A stretch of DNA of 10,773 nucleotides from an uncultured Collinsella sp. (GCA_900545075.1 UQXT01000070.1:1-10773), one strand, 5' to 3'. Shown: positions 1-6,782, numbered from the stretch's first letter. The notes: generated by a model not told the origin, from the sequence alone. Numbers and translations: made by a program.

Positions 1-68
1 CAGGCCCGCCCCCTCCGCCGCACACTGGGAACGCCACGTTAATGTCTGCTAAACCTTGCTCGCTCAGG

Positions 69-695
69 CTAATGACTTTGTTGGGGGTCCACTATTTGCT
101 GAAGGGTGAACTTGCATTGAGACGGTTCGCCTTCTTCTTGTGGCTTTGCCTCATCGAAATTGAAGATCATGATGGCGCAGTTGGGGAGTTTTGTTGGGAG
201 CTCGAAGCCCTCTGGGGCTGCAGCCCTAATGAATTGGCGGCTGGCGCTGCCGTGGCTTACTGCTAGGAGGGTTTCGATGCCCTCGGAGCCCATGATATTG
301 GTGAGGGTGGCTACCATGCGCTCTTGCAGCGCACGGCTTCCTTCTCCTCCGAAGGGGACCAGGTCCTCGCCCGGATCCCAAACGTCGGTGGGCAGGGCGT
401 CGTGGGGGCCTTCTTCGAAGGTGCCGTAGCAGCGTTCGATGATGCCTTCGCAGGGCTCGACTGCGGCGTCCGGACCGAGGAGTTCACATGCGACGAGACT
501 TGCCGTGTCCATGGCTCGGCCTAAGGGTGATGAGACCACTTTGTCGGGGACGACGCCGTGGGCTTTGAGCCATGCGGCTGCCATTCCCGCTTGTTTGCGG
601 CCCAGGTCGGTCAACGGTGAATCGCAGCGGCCCTGGACCAGCTTTTTGACGTTGAATTCCGTCTGGCCGTGGCGGAGTAGATACAGCTTCTTCAT
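69..695 (-). CDS. Histidine phosphatase family protein (phosphoglycerate-mutase-like)
   Basis: A 208-aa cytosolic protein of the histidine phosphatase superfamily, which transfers or hydrolyses phosphate through a phospho-histidine. The N-terminal signature LRHGQTEFN gives nucleophile H9 with R8. R60 in SSPLGRAMDTA, E87 in the IIERCYGTFEE segment and the second histidine H148 in VSHGS complete the usual catalytic pocket. The length fits the small phosphatase/cofactor-dependent mutase branch (about 200 aa). The start ATG at 695 has a good Shine-Dalgarno AAGGGGAG a few bases upstream; the stop is TAG. It lies 39 nt after the cation-transporter gene on the same strand, so the two are probably co-transcribed. 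The substrate cannot be read from sequence. The family includes phosphoglycerate mutases, cobalamin-pathway phosphatases and broad sugar-phosphate phosphatases, and nothing nearby selects one. Family assignment is firm, function open. Confidence 0.93.
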   Translation of the reverse strand: MKKLYLLRHGQTEFNVKKLVQGRCDSPLTDLGRKQAGMAAAWLKAHGVVPDKVVSSPLGRAMDTASLVACELLGPDAAVEPCEGIIERCYGTFEEGPHDALPTDVWDPGEDLVPFGGEGSRALQERMVATLTNIMGSEGIETLLAVSHGSASRQFIRAAAPEGFELPTKLPNCAIMIFNFDEAKPQEEGEPSQCKFTLQQIVDPQQSH

Positions 696-734
696 GCTCT
701 CCCCTTCTGTATACCTAGCTTTACCGACACAGCC

Positions 735-1889
735 CTACTCGTGGGTATGCCCTACGTAGTCTTCGTCGATCGTAATCTTGGCAATCGACTTGGGATATTC
801 CGATTCGACCCGTTGTGCCAGCGCGCGCTTTAAGTCTTCGGCACTCATCTGCAGATCCGAGGGACGCACGCAGTCAAAGATCACGTTGGTGTGCGTGGGA
901 CCCGGCACGCAACGAAGGTCGTGAATCGAAAGGCGGCTATCGATCTCCTGAGCCATTGCGTTGATACGCAGGCGCATGCTCGCCACCTTTGGATCGTCGG
1001 TCACGATGGGATCGTAATGGAGCGTGACGATCATGCCGTCCTCGTTCCTAAACGACTGCTCGATGTTATCGAGCGTGTCGTGACTTTCCAGCGGGCTAAC
1101 CTCGGCCGCCATCTCGGCGTGCGCACTTGCAAACTTCCTGCCCGGACCGTAATCGTGAACCATTAGGTCATGAACGCCCAAAACGCCGGGGTAACTCATG
1201 ATCTTGTCTCGGATGTGCTTGACCAACTTGGGATCGGGTGCCTGACCCAAAAGCGGGCTCACCGTATCTTGGATAAGCTCAAAACCGCTCCAGCCAATAT
1301 AGGCGCCAACGGCAAGTCCGACCCAGGCATCAAGATTGATGTGCGTCACCTGGGAAACAATCGCGCACGCTAACACGGCGCCTGTGGCAAGGACATCGTT
1401 CTTGGAATCCTGAGCGGTCGCATGTAGCGTCTCGGACTCAATGCGGTCACCGAGCTTTTGGTTGAGGGCCGCCATCCACAGCTTAACAACCATCGAAAGT
1501 GCCAGGACTACCACCAGGGCAAGCGAGAACTCGACAGGCTCGGGGTGGATGATGCGGTCAAACGAGGACTTGATAAGCTCAAGGCCGATCAGCAGCACGA
1601 GCGCCGCCACGACCAGACCCGAGAGATACTCGTAGCGGCCATGTCCGTAAGGATGCTCGGGGTCGGCCGGCTTGCTCGCCAGCTTAAAGCCCAGCACGCT
1701 CACGATATTCGAGCTGGCATCGGACAGGTTGTTCATGGCATCCGCCACGATCGAAACCGATCCCGACAGCACGCCAATTGCGCCCTTCGCAGCGCATAGT
1801 GCCACATTGGCGAGAATACACACCACGCCCGTCAACGTGCCCACGCGCGCACGGTCGCCCTGCGCACGACGAACAATCCACTCGACCAT
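735..1889 (-). CDS. Cation diffusion facilitator transporter, probable Mn2+ efflux type
   Basis: A 384-aa inner-membrane metal/proton antiporter of the CDF family. Hydrophobic segments at about 20-45, 48-70, 88-108, 122-142, 168-182 and 188-206 give the six-helix core. The family landmark HPYGHGRYE is at 79-87. The transport-site pairs are N53/D57 in helix 2 (NNLSD) and D161/D165 in helix 5 (DSKND). Zinc CDFs usually have HxxxD in helix 5, whereas DxxxD with NxxxD in helix 2 is the arrangement described for manganese exporters such as pneumococcal MntE, so Mn2+ is the likeliest substrate (inference). After the normal cytosolic C-terminal domain (about 212-295) there are roughly 85 more residues, longer than a standard 300-aa CDF. 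The ATG at 1889 is preceded by a G-rich stretch (GGGGGC) about 10 nt upstream, a weak ribosome site. The gene starts after a terminator, so it probably has its own promoter. Confidence 0.94.
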   Translation of the reverse strand: MVEWIVRRAQGDRARVGTLTGVVCILANVALCAAKGAIGVLSGSVSIVADAMNNLSDASSNIVSVLGFKLASKPADPEHPYGHGRYEYLSGLVVAALVLLIGLELIKSSFDRIIHPEPVEFSLALVVVLALSMVVKLWMAALNQKLGDRIESETLHATAQDSKNDVLATGAVLACAIVSQVTHINLDAWVGLAVGAYIGWSGFELIQDTVSPLLGQAPDPKLVKHIRDKIMSYPGVLGVHDLMVHDYGPGRKFASAHAEMAAEVSPLESHDTLDNIEQSFRNEDGMIVTLHYDPIVTDDPKVASMRLRINAMAQEIDSRLSIHDLRCVPGPTHTNVIFDCVRPSDLQMSAEDLKRALAQRVESEYPKSIAKITIDEDYVGHTHE

Positions 1890-1965
1890 CTATATCTGCC
1901 CCCACGGTACTACCTATATATCTATTGCTCAAACGGATTGTAGTGTAGCCACTTTGTCTCCCAGA

Positions 1966-2000
1966 TACAAAGAGGCCGCAGCCCGCACGGGCCACGGCCT
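1966..2000 (-). terminator. Rho-independent terminator after the fab-acc-EIIC operon
   Basis: Read on the minus strand, bases 2000-1973 form a 12-bp stem. AGGCCG pairs with CGGCCT and GCCC with GGGC, with two G-T wobbles between, around a GTGC loop. The stem is followed by the short T-rich run CTTTGT. It starts 40 nt after the stop codon of the EIIC-like gene and about 80 nt before the CDF start, where an operon end is expected. The T-tract is short, so efficiency is uncertain. On the plus strand there is no T-run after the stem, so it acts in the minus direction only. Confidence 0.7.
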
Positions 2001-2008
2001 TGGAGCAT

Positions 2009-2031
2009 GACAAAAGAATCGTCCTTTTGTC
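2009..2031 (-). repeat. 8-bp perfect inverted repeat just after the EIIC stop
   Basis: Minus-strand GACAAAAG and CTTTTGTC are separated by 7 nt. The hairpin begins 8 nt downstream of the TAA of the EIIC-like gene and immediately precedes the GC-rich terminator, so it may add to termination or protect the 3' end of the mRNA. Its leading arm (TGCGACAAAAGGAC) matches 12 of 14 bases of the arm of the larger inverted repeat on the other side of the same gene (3270-3300), so the two look like relatives. Confidence 0.65.
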
Positions 2032-2039
2032 GCACAGGT

Positions 2040-3254
2040 TTATGCGCTTACTTCAGCAGCGCTCGCCACTGTTTCGGGCGAATCGGCTTCGTCTTCTGCC
2101 GCCTGCACCTTCGTCGGCACCACGCCAAAGCAGCAGCTCAACGCCGCAGACACCGCAAATGCCACACCGCCGGCAGCACAGCACCACAGCAGGTTCGAGA
2201 TGCCGCCCGTGGCAAAGCCAATGACCATAAGGACATTCGTCATGCCGATGGTATAGGCCGTAACGTGGCCCACGGCCGCAACAAGGCCTCCGACGGCGCC
2301 GCCAATGGCCATGCACGTCAGGCACCTGCCATATTTAAAGCCGCAACCGTACAGCGCCGGCTCGCTTACGCCGCCAAGAACACCCGAGATCGAATAGCCC
2401 AACATGAGCGCCTTCTCGTCCTTATCCGCAACGCGGAGCGACGCGCCAAAGGGCATGCCCCAAACGGCAAACGTTGCCATCGTCGCGGCGATCAGGATGC
2501 ACGAATCCGTTCCCACACTCATAAACTGCGCGTAGGCGAGCGATAGGACGACGTTGCTGACGCCCGCAATCTTAAGGAACTCCCAGCCAGCGGCAAGCCC
2601 CATGAGCGTGAGCAGCGACACGATACCACCGGAATTGCCAAGCATAAACATAAGCTGGCCCAACAGCATGCCCAGATAGCTGCCCGCCGGCGCCGTAATA
2701 CACAGCGAAACCGGAACCATGACAAGCATGGTCGCAAACGGAACGAACGAAAACGCCATGGCCTTAGGGATAACGCGCTGAAAGGAACACTCCACTCGCC
2801 ATAGCACGGGCACCGAGATGAGAACCGGAATAACAGTCGTCGTGTAATCGTTGACCGGCGCGGGAAGCAGACCATACACGGAAGTCATCGATGCCCCCGT
2901 CGTCGATGCGACATCGACGAGCTTGAGCAGATCGGGCGCAATCAATACGCCGCCCAGCATCATGCCCAGCTGCTCCGAGCAACCGAGCTGGCGGGCGGCC
3001 GCCCAACCAAGATAAATGGGCAAAAAGTAGTAACCGGCGTTATAAAGCCAACTGTAGAACAGGCGATAGATTTCGGAATCGGCAGACCACAGGCCCAGCA
3101 TGCCTTCGCCCATAATGACGGCGACGGTGCGGAACAACGCCGCGCAGACAATAAACGGCAGCGCCGACATCATACTTTTGGACAGATAGTCCACCACGGC
3201 CATGGCGTTTGATGAAACCGTCGTTGTAAACGAGGTGTTAGAAACTTGTGACAT
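2040..3254 (-). CDS. Orphan PTS EIIC-like membrane permease (glucose/beta-glucoside family)
   Basis: A 404-aa, very hydrophobic protein with about ten membrane segments. It resembles the membrane domain (EIIC) of glucose/beta-glucoside phosphotransferase systems: NDYTTTVIPVLIS at 135-147 matches the NYSSSVIP region of BglF-type EIIC, and GVSEPALYG at 295-303 matches the family hallmark G(I/V)(T/S)EPA(I/L)YG. No EIIB (phospho-cysteine) or EIIA (phospho-histidine) domain is attached, and neither is encoded in the window. The histidine usually found in the GLHW segment seems absent (AAGWEFLKIAG, 221-231). The C-terminal tail (about 381-404) is acidic and Ala-rich, like a linker. Start ATG 3254 was chosen because GGGAAAGG lies 6 nt upstream; an open frame continues 100 codons further upstream but only as low-complexity Arg/Ser shadow of accDA. 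It starts 40 nt after accDA and is probably co-transcribed. It may need EIIA/EIIB in trans or may be a non-PTS carrier or sensor; substrate unknown. Confidence 0.87.
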   Translation of the reverse strand: MSQVSNTSFTTTVSSNAMAVVDYLSKSMMSALPFIVCAALFRTVAVIMGEGMLGLWSADSEIYRLFYSWLYNAGYYFLPIYLGWAAARQLGCSEQLGMMLGGVLIAPDLLKLVDVASTTGASMTSVYGLLPAPVNDYTTTVIPVLISVPVLWRVECSFQRVIPKAMAFSFVPFATMLVMVPVSLCITAPAGSYLGMLLGQLMFMLGNSGGIVSLLTLMGLAAGWEFLKIAGVSNVVLSLAYAQFMSVGTDSCILIAATMATFAVWGMPFGASLRVADKDEKALMLGYSISGVLGGVSEPALYGCGFKYGRCLTCMAIGGAVGGLVAAVGHVTAYTIGMTNVLMVIGFATGGISNLLWCCAAGGVAFAVSAALSCCFGVVPTKVQAAEDEADSPETVASAAEVSA

Positions 3255-3260
3255 GGAGCG

Positions 3261-3268
3261 CCTTTCCC
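3261..3268 (-). promoter_or_regulatory. Ribosome binding site fixing the EIIC start
   Basis: Minus-strand GGGAAAGG with a 6-nt spacer (CGCTCC) before ATG 3254. It supports the 404-aa product over the 504-codon open frame. Confidence 0.75.
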
Positions 3269-3269
3269 A

Positions 3270-3300
3270 ATGTGACAAGTGGGCTGTCCCTTTGTCACAT
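3270..3300 (-). repeat. 31-nt inverted repeat overlapping the accDA stop codon
   Basis: ATGTGACAA and TTGTCACAT form a perfect 9-bp inverted repeat around a 13-nt centre, which itself can add a few G-C and G-T pairs. Read on the minus strand, the first arm contains the last codon and stop of accDA (ATG TGA), and the second arm ends just before the ribosome site of the EIIC-like gene. There is no T-run after it, so it is not a typical terminator. It could be an RNA processing or stability hairpin, a protein-binding palindrome, or a copy of a dispersed palindromic repeat. The two TGTGA-type half-sites are 19 nt apart, too far for a CRP-type operator. Confidence 0.75.
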
Positions 3301-5019
3301 CGTGCGGTACTGACCGATTGCGCGGTACTTTTCGTAGCGGAGGTTTGTGAGGGTCGCGTCGTCGAGCTGCCCAAGCGTATCGAAGGCATCAAATGCCGAG
3401 GACATGACGGCACCGGCGATCTCCTCATGCGACAGGCCCCTATCGTCAACAATGCCGTCGATGATGCCGAGCGCCAACAGATCGGGGGCCGTGAGCTTAA
3501 GCGCCTCGGCGGCCTCATTCGCGCGCTCGGTATCCTTCCACAGGATCGACGCACAGGCCTCGGGGCTCACGACTGAATAGGCCGAGCTCGACAGCATAAA
3601 AATGCGATCAGCCACGGACAGCGCCAGTGCGCCACCGGATCCGCCCTCGCCTGTCACCACCGAGACAATCGGCGTCTTGAGGCCGCTCATCTCCATGAGA
3701 TTCTGAGCAATTGCCTCGCCCTGGCCGCGCTCCTCGGCACCGATGCCGCAAAACGCGCCCGAAGTATCGACCAGGCACAAAACCGGTCGACCAAACTTTT
3801 CGGCCTGGCGCATAAGGCGACGTGCTTTGCGATAGCCCTCGGGATGCGCCATGCCAAAGTTGCGGCGCATACGCTCTTTGGTCGTGGTGCCGCGCTCGAT
3901 GGCGATGACCGTTACGGGGCGTCCGTCTTTCCAGCCAATGCCAGCCACCACAGCGGCGTCGTCGCCAAAGTAGCGGTCGCCGTGCAGCTCCACAAATCCA
4001 TCCAGGCCCAGCGAGATCATCTCGCCTGCCGTGGCGCGATCTGCCGAGCGGGTCTGCTTGACAATCTCGAGCGCGGTTTTTGGTGCCGTCGAGCGCTTGA
4101 ACAAGTGTCCCAGCTTTTTGCCGCGGCGACCCGTATGCACGATCTCATGCGGAGCCCCCAGGCCGGGCGCGTGCCCTTCGTGCAGCGCCAGCAGCTCGCC
4201 TACCGTGAGCGCAATCTCGCCACGCGGAACAACGGCATCGCAAAAGCCGTGCTCCAGCAAAAACTCGGAGCGCTGGAATCCCTTGGGCAGGCGCTTGTGC
4301 ATGTTCTGCTCGATCACGCGCGGGCCTGCAAATGCCGTCAGGGCATCGGGCTCGGCCAGGATAATGTCGCCCTCCATGGCAAAACTCGCGGTTACGCCTC
4401 CGGTCGTGGGATCGGTGAGCACCGTGATATACAGGCCGCCCGCCTCACTGTGGCGCCTAACCGCCGCAGAAATCTTGGCCATCTGCATAAGCGAGGTCAC
4501 GCCCTCCTGCATGCGCGCACCGCCCGAAACGGTAAAGCCGACAACCGGCAATCCCAGTTCGGTCGCACGCTCAAATGTGCGACAGATCTTCTCGCCCACC
4601 ACGGAGCCCATCGAACCCATCATAAAGTTGGCATCCATAAAGAAGAGCGCGGTATCGCAGCCGCAGATTTTACCCCTGCCGCACACAACGGCATCGCGCT
4701 CGCCCGAACGCTCGCTCACGCTCTTGAGCTTGTCGGCATAGCCGGGAAACGAGAGGAAATCCTCCGACGCCAGATTGGCATCCCATTCCTCAAACGTGCC
4801 CTCATCGACCGTCATGCGCATGCGCGCGCGACCGCTCACGCGAAAGTGTTTGCCGCAACGAGGGCAGACCTCGAGGTTGTCGTGCAGGCGTGCCTCATCG
4901 ATCACGCGGCGGCACTCCGGACACTTGATAAATACGTGGCGCGCGGGAAACTCGGCGCACGACTCGGTCATCGGCCCCTCGAGGACGTTGACCGTCTTCG
5001 CTTTTCTATTCATCAGCAT
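3295..5019 (-). CDS. accDA: Fused acetyl-CoA carboxylase carboxyltransferase, AccD (beta) - AccA (alpha)
   Basis: One 574-aa chain holds both carboxyltransferase subunits, which move the carboxyl group from biotin on AccB to acetyl-CoA, making malonyl-CoA. Residues about 25-290 are AccD: zinc ribbon C33/C36 and C52/C55 (CPEC, CPRC), MGSMGSVVG at 134-142, SGGARMQEG at 165-173 and FAGPRVIEQ at 230-238. Residues about 310-574 are AccA: ELHGDRYFGDD at 344-354, MAHPEGYRKA at 390-399, GAEERGQGEAIA at 427-438, GEGGSGGALAL at 457-467 and SPEACASILWKD at 485-496. Separate E. coli subunits total about 620 aa; here much of the AccA N-terminal helical region is missing. The frame is uninterrupted across the junction. 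ATG 5019 overlaps the accC end by 14 nt and has GGGG 7 nt upstream; ATG 5013 is possible but badly spaced. The reading frame ends inside an inverted repeat. Confidence 0.95.
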   Translation of the reverse strand: MLMNRKAKTVNVLEGPMTESCAEFPARHVFIKCPECRRVIDEARLHDNLEVCPRCGKHFRVSGRARMRMTVDEGTFEEWDANLASEDFLSFPGYADKLKSVSERSGERDAVVCGRGKICGCDTALFFMDANFMMGSMGSVVGEKICRTFERATELGLPVVGFTVSGGARMQEGVTSLMQMAKISAAVRRHSEAGGLYITVLTDPTTGGVTASFAMEGDIILAEPDALTAFAGPRVIEQNMHKRLPKGFQRSEFLLEHGFCDAVVPRGEIALTVGELLALHEGHAPGLGAPHEIVHTGRRGKKLGHLFKRSTAPKTALEIVKQTRSADRATAGEMISLGLDGFVELHGDRYFGDDAAVVAGIGWKDGRPVTVIAIERGTTTKERMRRNFGMAHPEGYRKARRLMRQAEKFGRPVLCLVDTSGAFCGIGAEERGQGEAIAQNLMEMSGLKTPIVSVVTGEGGSGGALALSVADRIFMLSSSAYSVVSPEACASILWKDTERANEAAEALKLTAPDLLALGIIDGIVDDRGLSHEEIAGAVMSSAFDAFDTLGQLDDATLTNLRYEKYRAIGQYRTM

Positions 5020-6349
5020 AGAGATGCCCCATCAGATCGGTGTGGTACATGCCCGACAAGAACTCATCGTTTGCCAGCACGTCGAGCTGCAGCTCGCTGT
5101 TTTCGCTCACGCCCTCAATCACGAGCTCGCCCAGGGCCGAGCGCATCTTGCGAATGGCGCCGTCGCGCGTGGGCGCACACACGATGAGCTTGCCGAGCAT
5201 GGAATCGTAGTACGGCGGGACTTTCGCACCGGTAAACATGGCGGAATCCCAGCGCACGCGCGGACCACCCGGCACACGCAACGCGGTGACCGTTCCGCAT
5301 GACGGCAGAAAGTCCGGCGTTTCGGCATTGATGCGGCACTCCATGGCGTGGTTGTGGACCGGCATGTCCTCCTGCTCAAAGGGCAGAGGCTGGCCGGCTG
5401 CCACGCGCAGCTGCCACTTGACCAAGTCGGTATCGGTCACAAACTCCGTAACCGGATGCTCCACCTGCAAGCGCGTGTTCATTTCCATAAAGTAGAAATT
5501 GCCGTCGTCCGAATACAGAAACTCGATGGTACCGGCTCCTTCGTAGCCGACGGCACGAGCCAGGTCACGCGCTGCCTTGTGCATGCGAGCACGAATGTCG
5601 TCGTGTCCGTCGAGGCACGGCGCGGGACTCTCCTCAATCAGCTTTTGGTTGCGGCGCTGCACCGAGCACTCGCGCTCGCCGAGCGAAAACACATGGCCCT
5701 GCTTATCGGCCATAATCTGCACCTCAACGTGATGCGCCGGCGCGACGAACTTCTCCATGTAGCACTCGCCGTCGCCAAAAACGGCCTCGCCCTCGGCGCG
5801 CGCCTCGATGAACGCCTTTGCCGCATCTTCCATGCGATCGACCTTGCGAATGCCGCGACCGCCGCCACCTGCACGCGCCTTAATGAGCACGGGGCAGCCA
5901 ATGCGCTCGGCCTCGGCCGTTGCCTCCTCGGGGCTTTTGAGCAAATCGCAGCCCGGCACGATGGGCACGCCCGCCGCGGCAGCCGTTCGACGTGCGGCGT
6001 CCTTGTCGCCCATGCTGTCGATCACCTCGGCCGAAGGACCGACAAACGCCAGGCCATACTTGTCGCAGTCGCGTACGAAGCTCGCCTTCTCGGAAAAGAA
6101 GCCATAGCCGGGATGAATTGCCTTAGCTCCCGACTTTACGGCACAGGTGAGCACGGCATCGTCGTTGAGGTAGCTCTCGGCAAGACGCGGGCCGCCGATG
6201 CAATACGCCTCGTCGGCAAGCTGCACGTGCAGCGCGTCCGCATCGGCCGTAGAATAAACGGCGACGGTCTTGATGCCCATATCGCGGCACGCGCGGATAA
6301 CACGGACCGCGACTTCGCCGCGGTTGGCGATGAGCACTTTGTCGAACAT
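5006..6349 (-). CDS. accC: Biotin carboxylase subunit of acetyl-CoA carboxylase
   Basis: A 447-aa cytosolic ATP-grasp enzyme that carboxylates the biotin of AccB using ATP and bicarbonate; E. coli AccC is 449 aa. Visible in order: the N-terminal biotin-carboxylase signature VLIANRGEVAVRVIRA (5-20), HPGYGFFSE (79-87), the glycine-rich ATP loop GGGGRGIRKV (161-170), ECSVQRRNQKLIEE (227-240) and the metal/catalytic stretch EMNTRLQVEHPVTE (289-302). The C-terminal segment IEGVSENSELQ (411-421) replaces the usual G(I/V)KTN motif, so that part is divergent. Start ATG 6349 has AAGGAAGG upstream; the open frame extends 73 codons further, but only as an arginine-rich shadow of fabZ. It lies 10 nt after fabZ and overlaps accDA by 14 nt, which suggests translational coupling of the carboxylase subunits. 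Confidence 0.97.
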   Translation of the reverse strand: MFDKVLIANRGEVAVRVIRACRDMGIKTVAVYSTADADALHVQLADEAYCIGGPRLAESYLNDDAVLTCAVKSGAKAIHPGYGFFSEKASFVRDCDKYGLAFVGPSAEVIDSMGDKDAARRTAAAAGVPIVPGCDLLKSPEEATAEAERIGCPVLIKARAGGGGRGIRKVDRMEDAAKAFIEARAEGEAVFGDGECYMEKFVAPAHHVEVQIMADKQGHVFSLGERECSVQRRNQKLIEESPAPCLDGHDDIRARMHKAARDLARAVGYEGAGTIEFLYSDDGNFYFMEMNTRLQVEHPVTEFVTDTDLVKWQLRVAAGQPLPFEQEDMPVHNHAMECRINAETPDFLPSCGTVTALRVPGGPRVRWDSAMFTGAKVPPYYDSMLGKLIVCAPTRDGAIRKMRSALGELVIEGVSENSELQLDVLANDEFLSGMYHTDLMGHLYADE

Positions 6350-6359
6350 GAAGCCTTCC

Positions 6360-6782
6360 TTAACTTTCGTGCATGAGTGCAAAAGACATATCGGCGCGGC
6401 AGCAAACCTCACCGTTGACGCTCGCAGTACCTGTCGCAAAGCGGAACGGCCCGCGCGCACGCGTGATGGAGCACACCAGATCCACCGTGTCGCCCGGGCG
6501 CACCGGACGCTTAAAGCGCACCTTGTCCAGACTCGTGTAGAACGGCGTCGCGCCGCGCGCCTCCTCATCGCCCATCAGCAGCACGCAGCAGTTTTGGGCG
6601 AGCATCTCGCACTGGATCACGCCGGGGACCACCGGGTTTCCCGGAAAATGCCCCTGCAAAAAGTATTCGTCGCCCGTAATCGTGATCTTGCCGTGGGCCT
6701 CGTCGCCCACCAGCTCGGCTTCGTCGAGCAAAAGCATCGGCTCGCGATGCGGCAACAGCTTCTTGAGCTCTTCTTTGTTCAT
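6360..6782 (-). CDS. fabZ: 3-hydroxyacyl-ACP dehydratase FabZ
   Basis: A 140-aa hot-dog-fold enzyme that removes water from 3-hydroxyacyl-ACP to give the trans-2-enoyl-ACP reduced by FabK. It starts with the typical LPHREPMLLLD (10-20). The active-site strand/helix GHFPGNPVVPGVIQCEMLAQ (44-63) holds catalytic H45 and E59; a glutamate rather than aspartate marks FabZ rather than FabA. FYTSLDKVRFKRPVRPGD (81-98) is the family's second conserved block. E. coli FabZ is 151 aa. An in-frame GTG at 6791, directly after the accB stop, would add three residues, but AGGTGA is well placed for ATG 6782 and partly overlaps that GTG. It sits between accB and accC, the standard position in streptococcal and clostridial FASII operons. 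Confidence 0.97.
   Translation of the reverse strand: MNKEELKKLLPHREPMLLLDEAELVGDEAHGKITITGDEYFLQGHFPGNPVVPGVIQCEMLAQNCCVLLMGDEEARGATPFYTSLDKVRFKRPVRPGDTVDLVCSITRARGPFRFATGTASVNGEVCCRADMSFALMHES

Noticed and set aside
1..68. Possible terminator or gene fragment after the phosphatase stop.
   Set aside because: Only a 4-bp AACG/CGTT stem was seen, with no T-run and no coding signal; too little sequence to call anything.
1890..1945. A promoter for the CDF gene: TACAAT, TATATA and TTGAGC hexamers in the A/T-rich leader (minus strand).
   Set aside because: One is expected here, but no -35/-10 pair with 16-18 nt spacing matches well, so no position could be supported.
3270..3300. The TGTGA...TCACA half-sites as a CRP/FNR-type operator.
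   Set aside because: Half-sites are 19 nt apart instead of about 6 nt, and the palindrome lies over a stop codon inside an operon rather than at a promoter.
3255..3554. A 100-codon upstream extension of the EIIC-like gene.
   Set aside because: The extension is Arg/Ser/Pro-rich, overlaps accDA out of frame and has no ribosome site; ATG 3254 has GGGAAAGG at proper spacing.
3844..5187. A 447-codon plus-strand open frame antisense to accDA.
   Set aside because: Low-complexity Ala/Arg/His composition, no ribosome site or family motif, and fully covered by the accDA gene.
5348..6376. A 342-codon plus-strand open frame antisense to accC.
   Set aside because: It mirrors accC codons, has no recognisable domain, and accC has full motif support.
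6350..6568. A 73-codon N-terminal extension of accC.
   Set aside because: Arginine-rich shadow of fabZ; the conserved biotin-carboxylase N-terminus begins at ATG 6349 with a good ribosome site.
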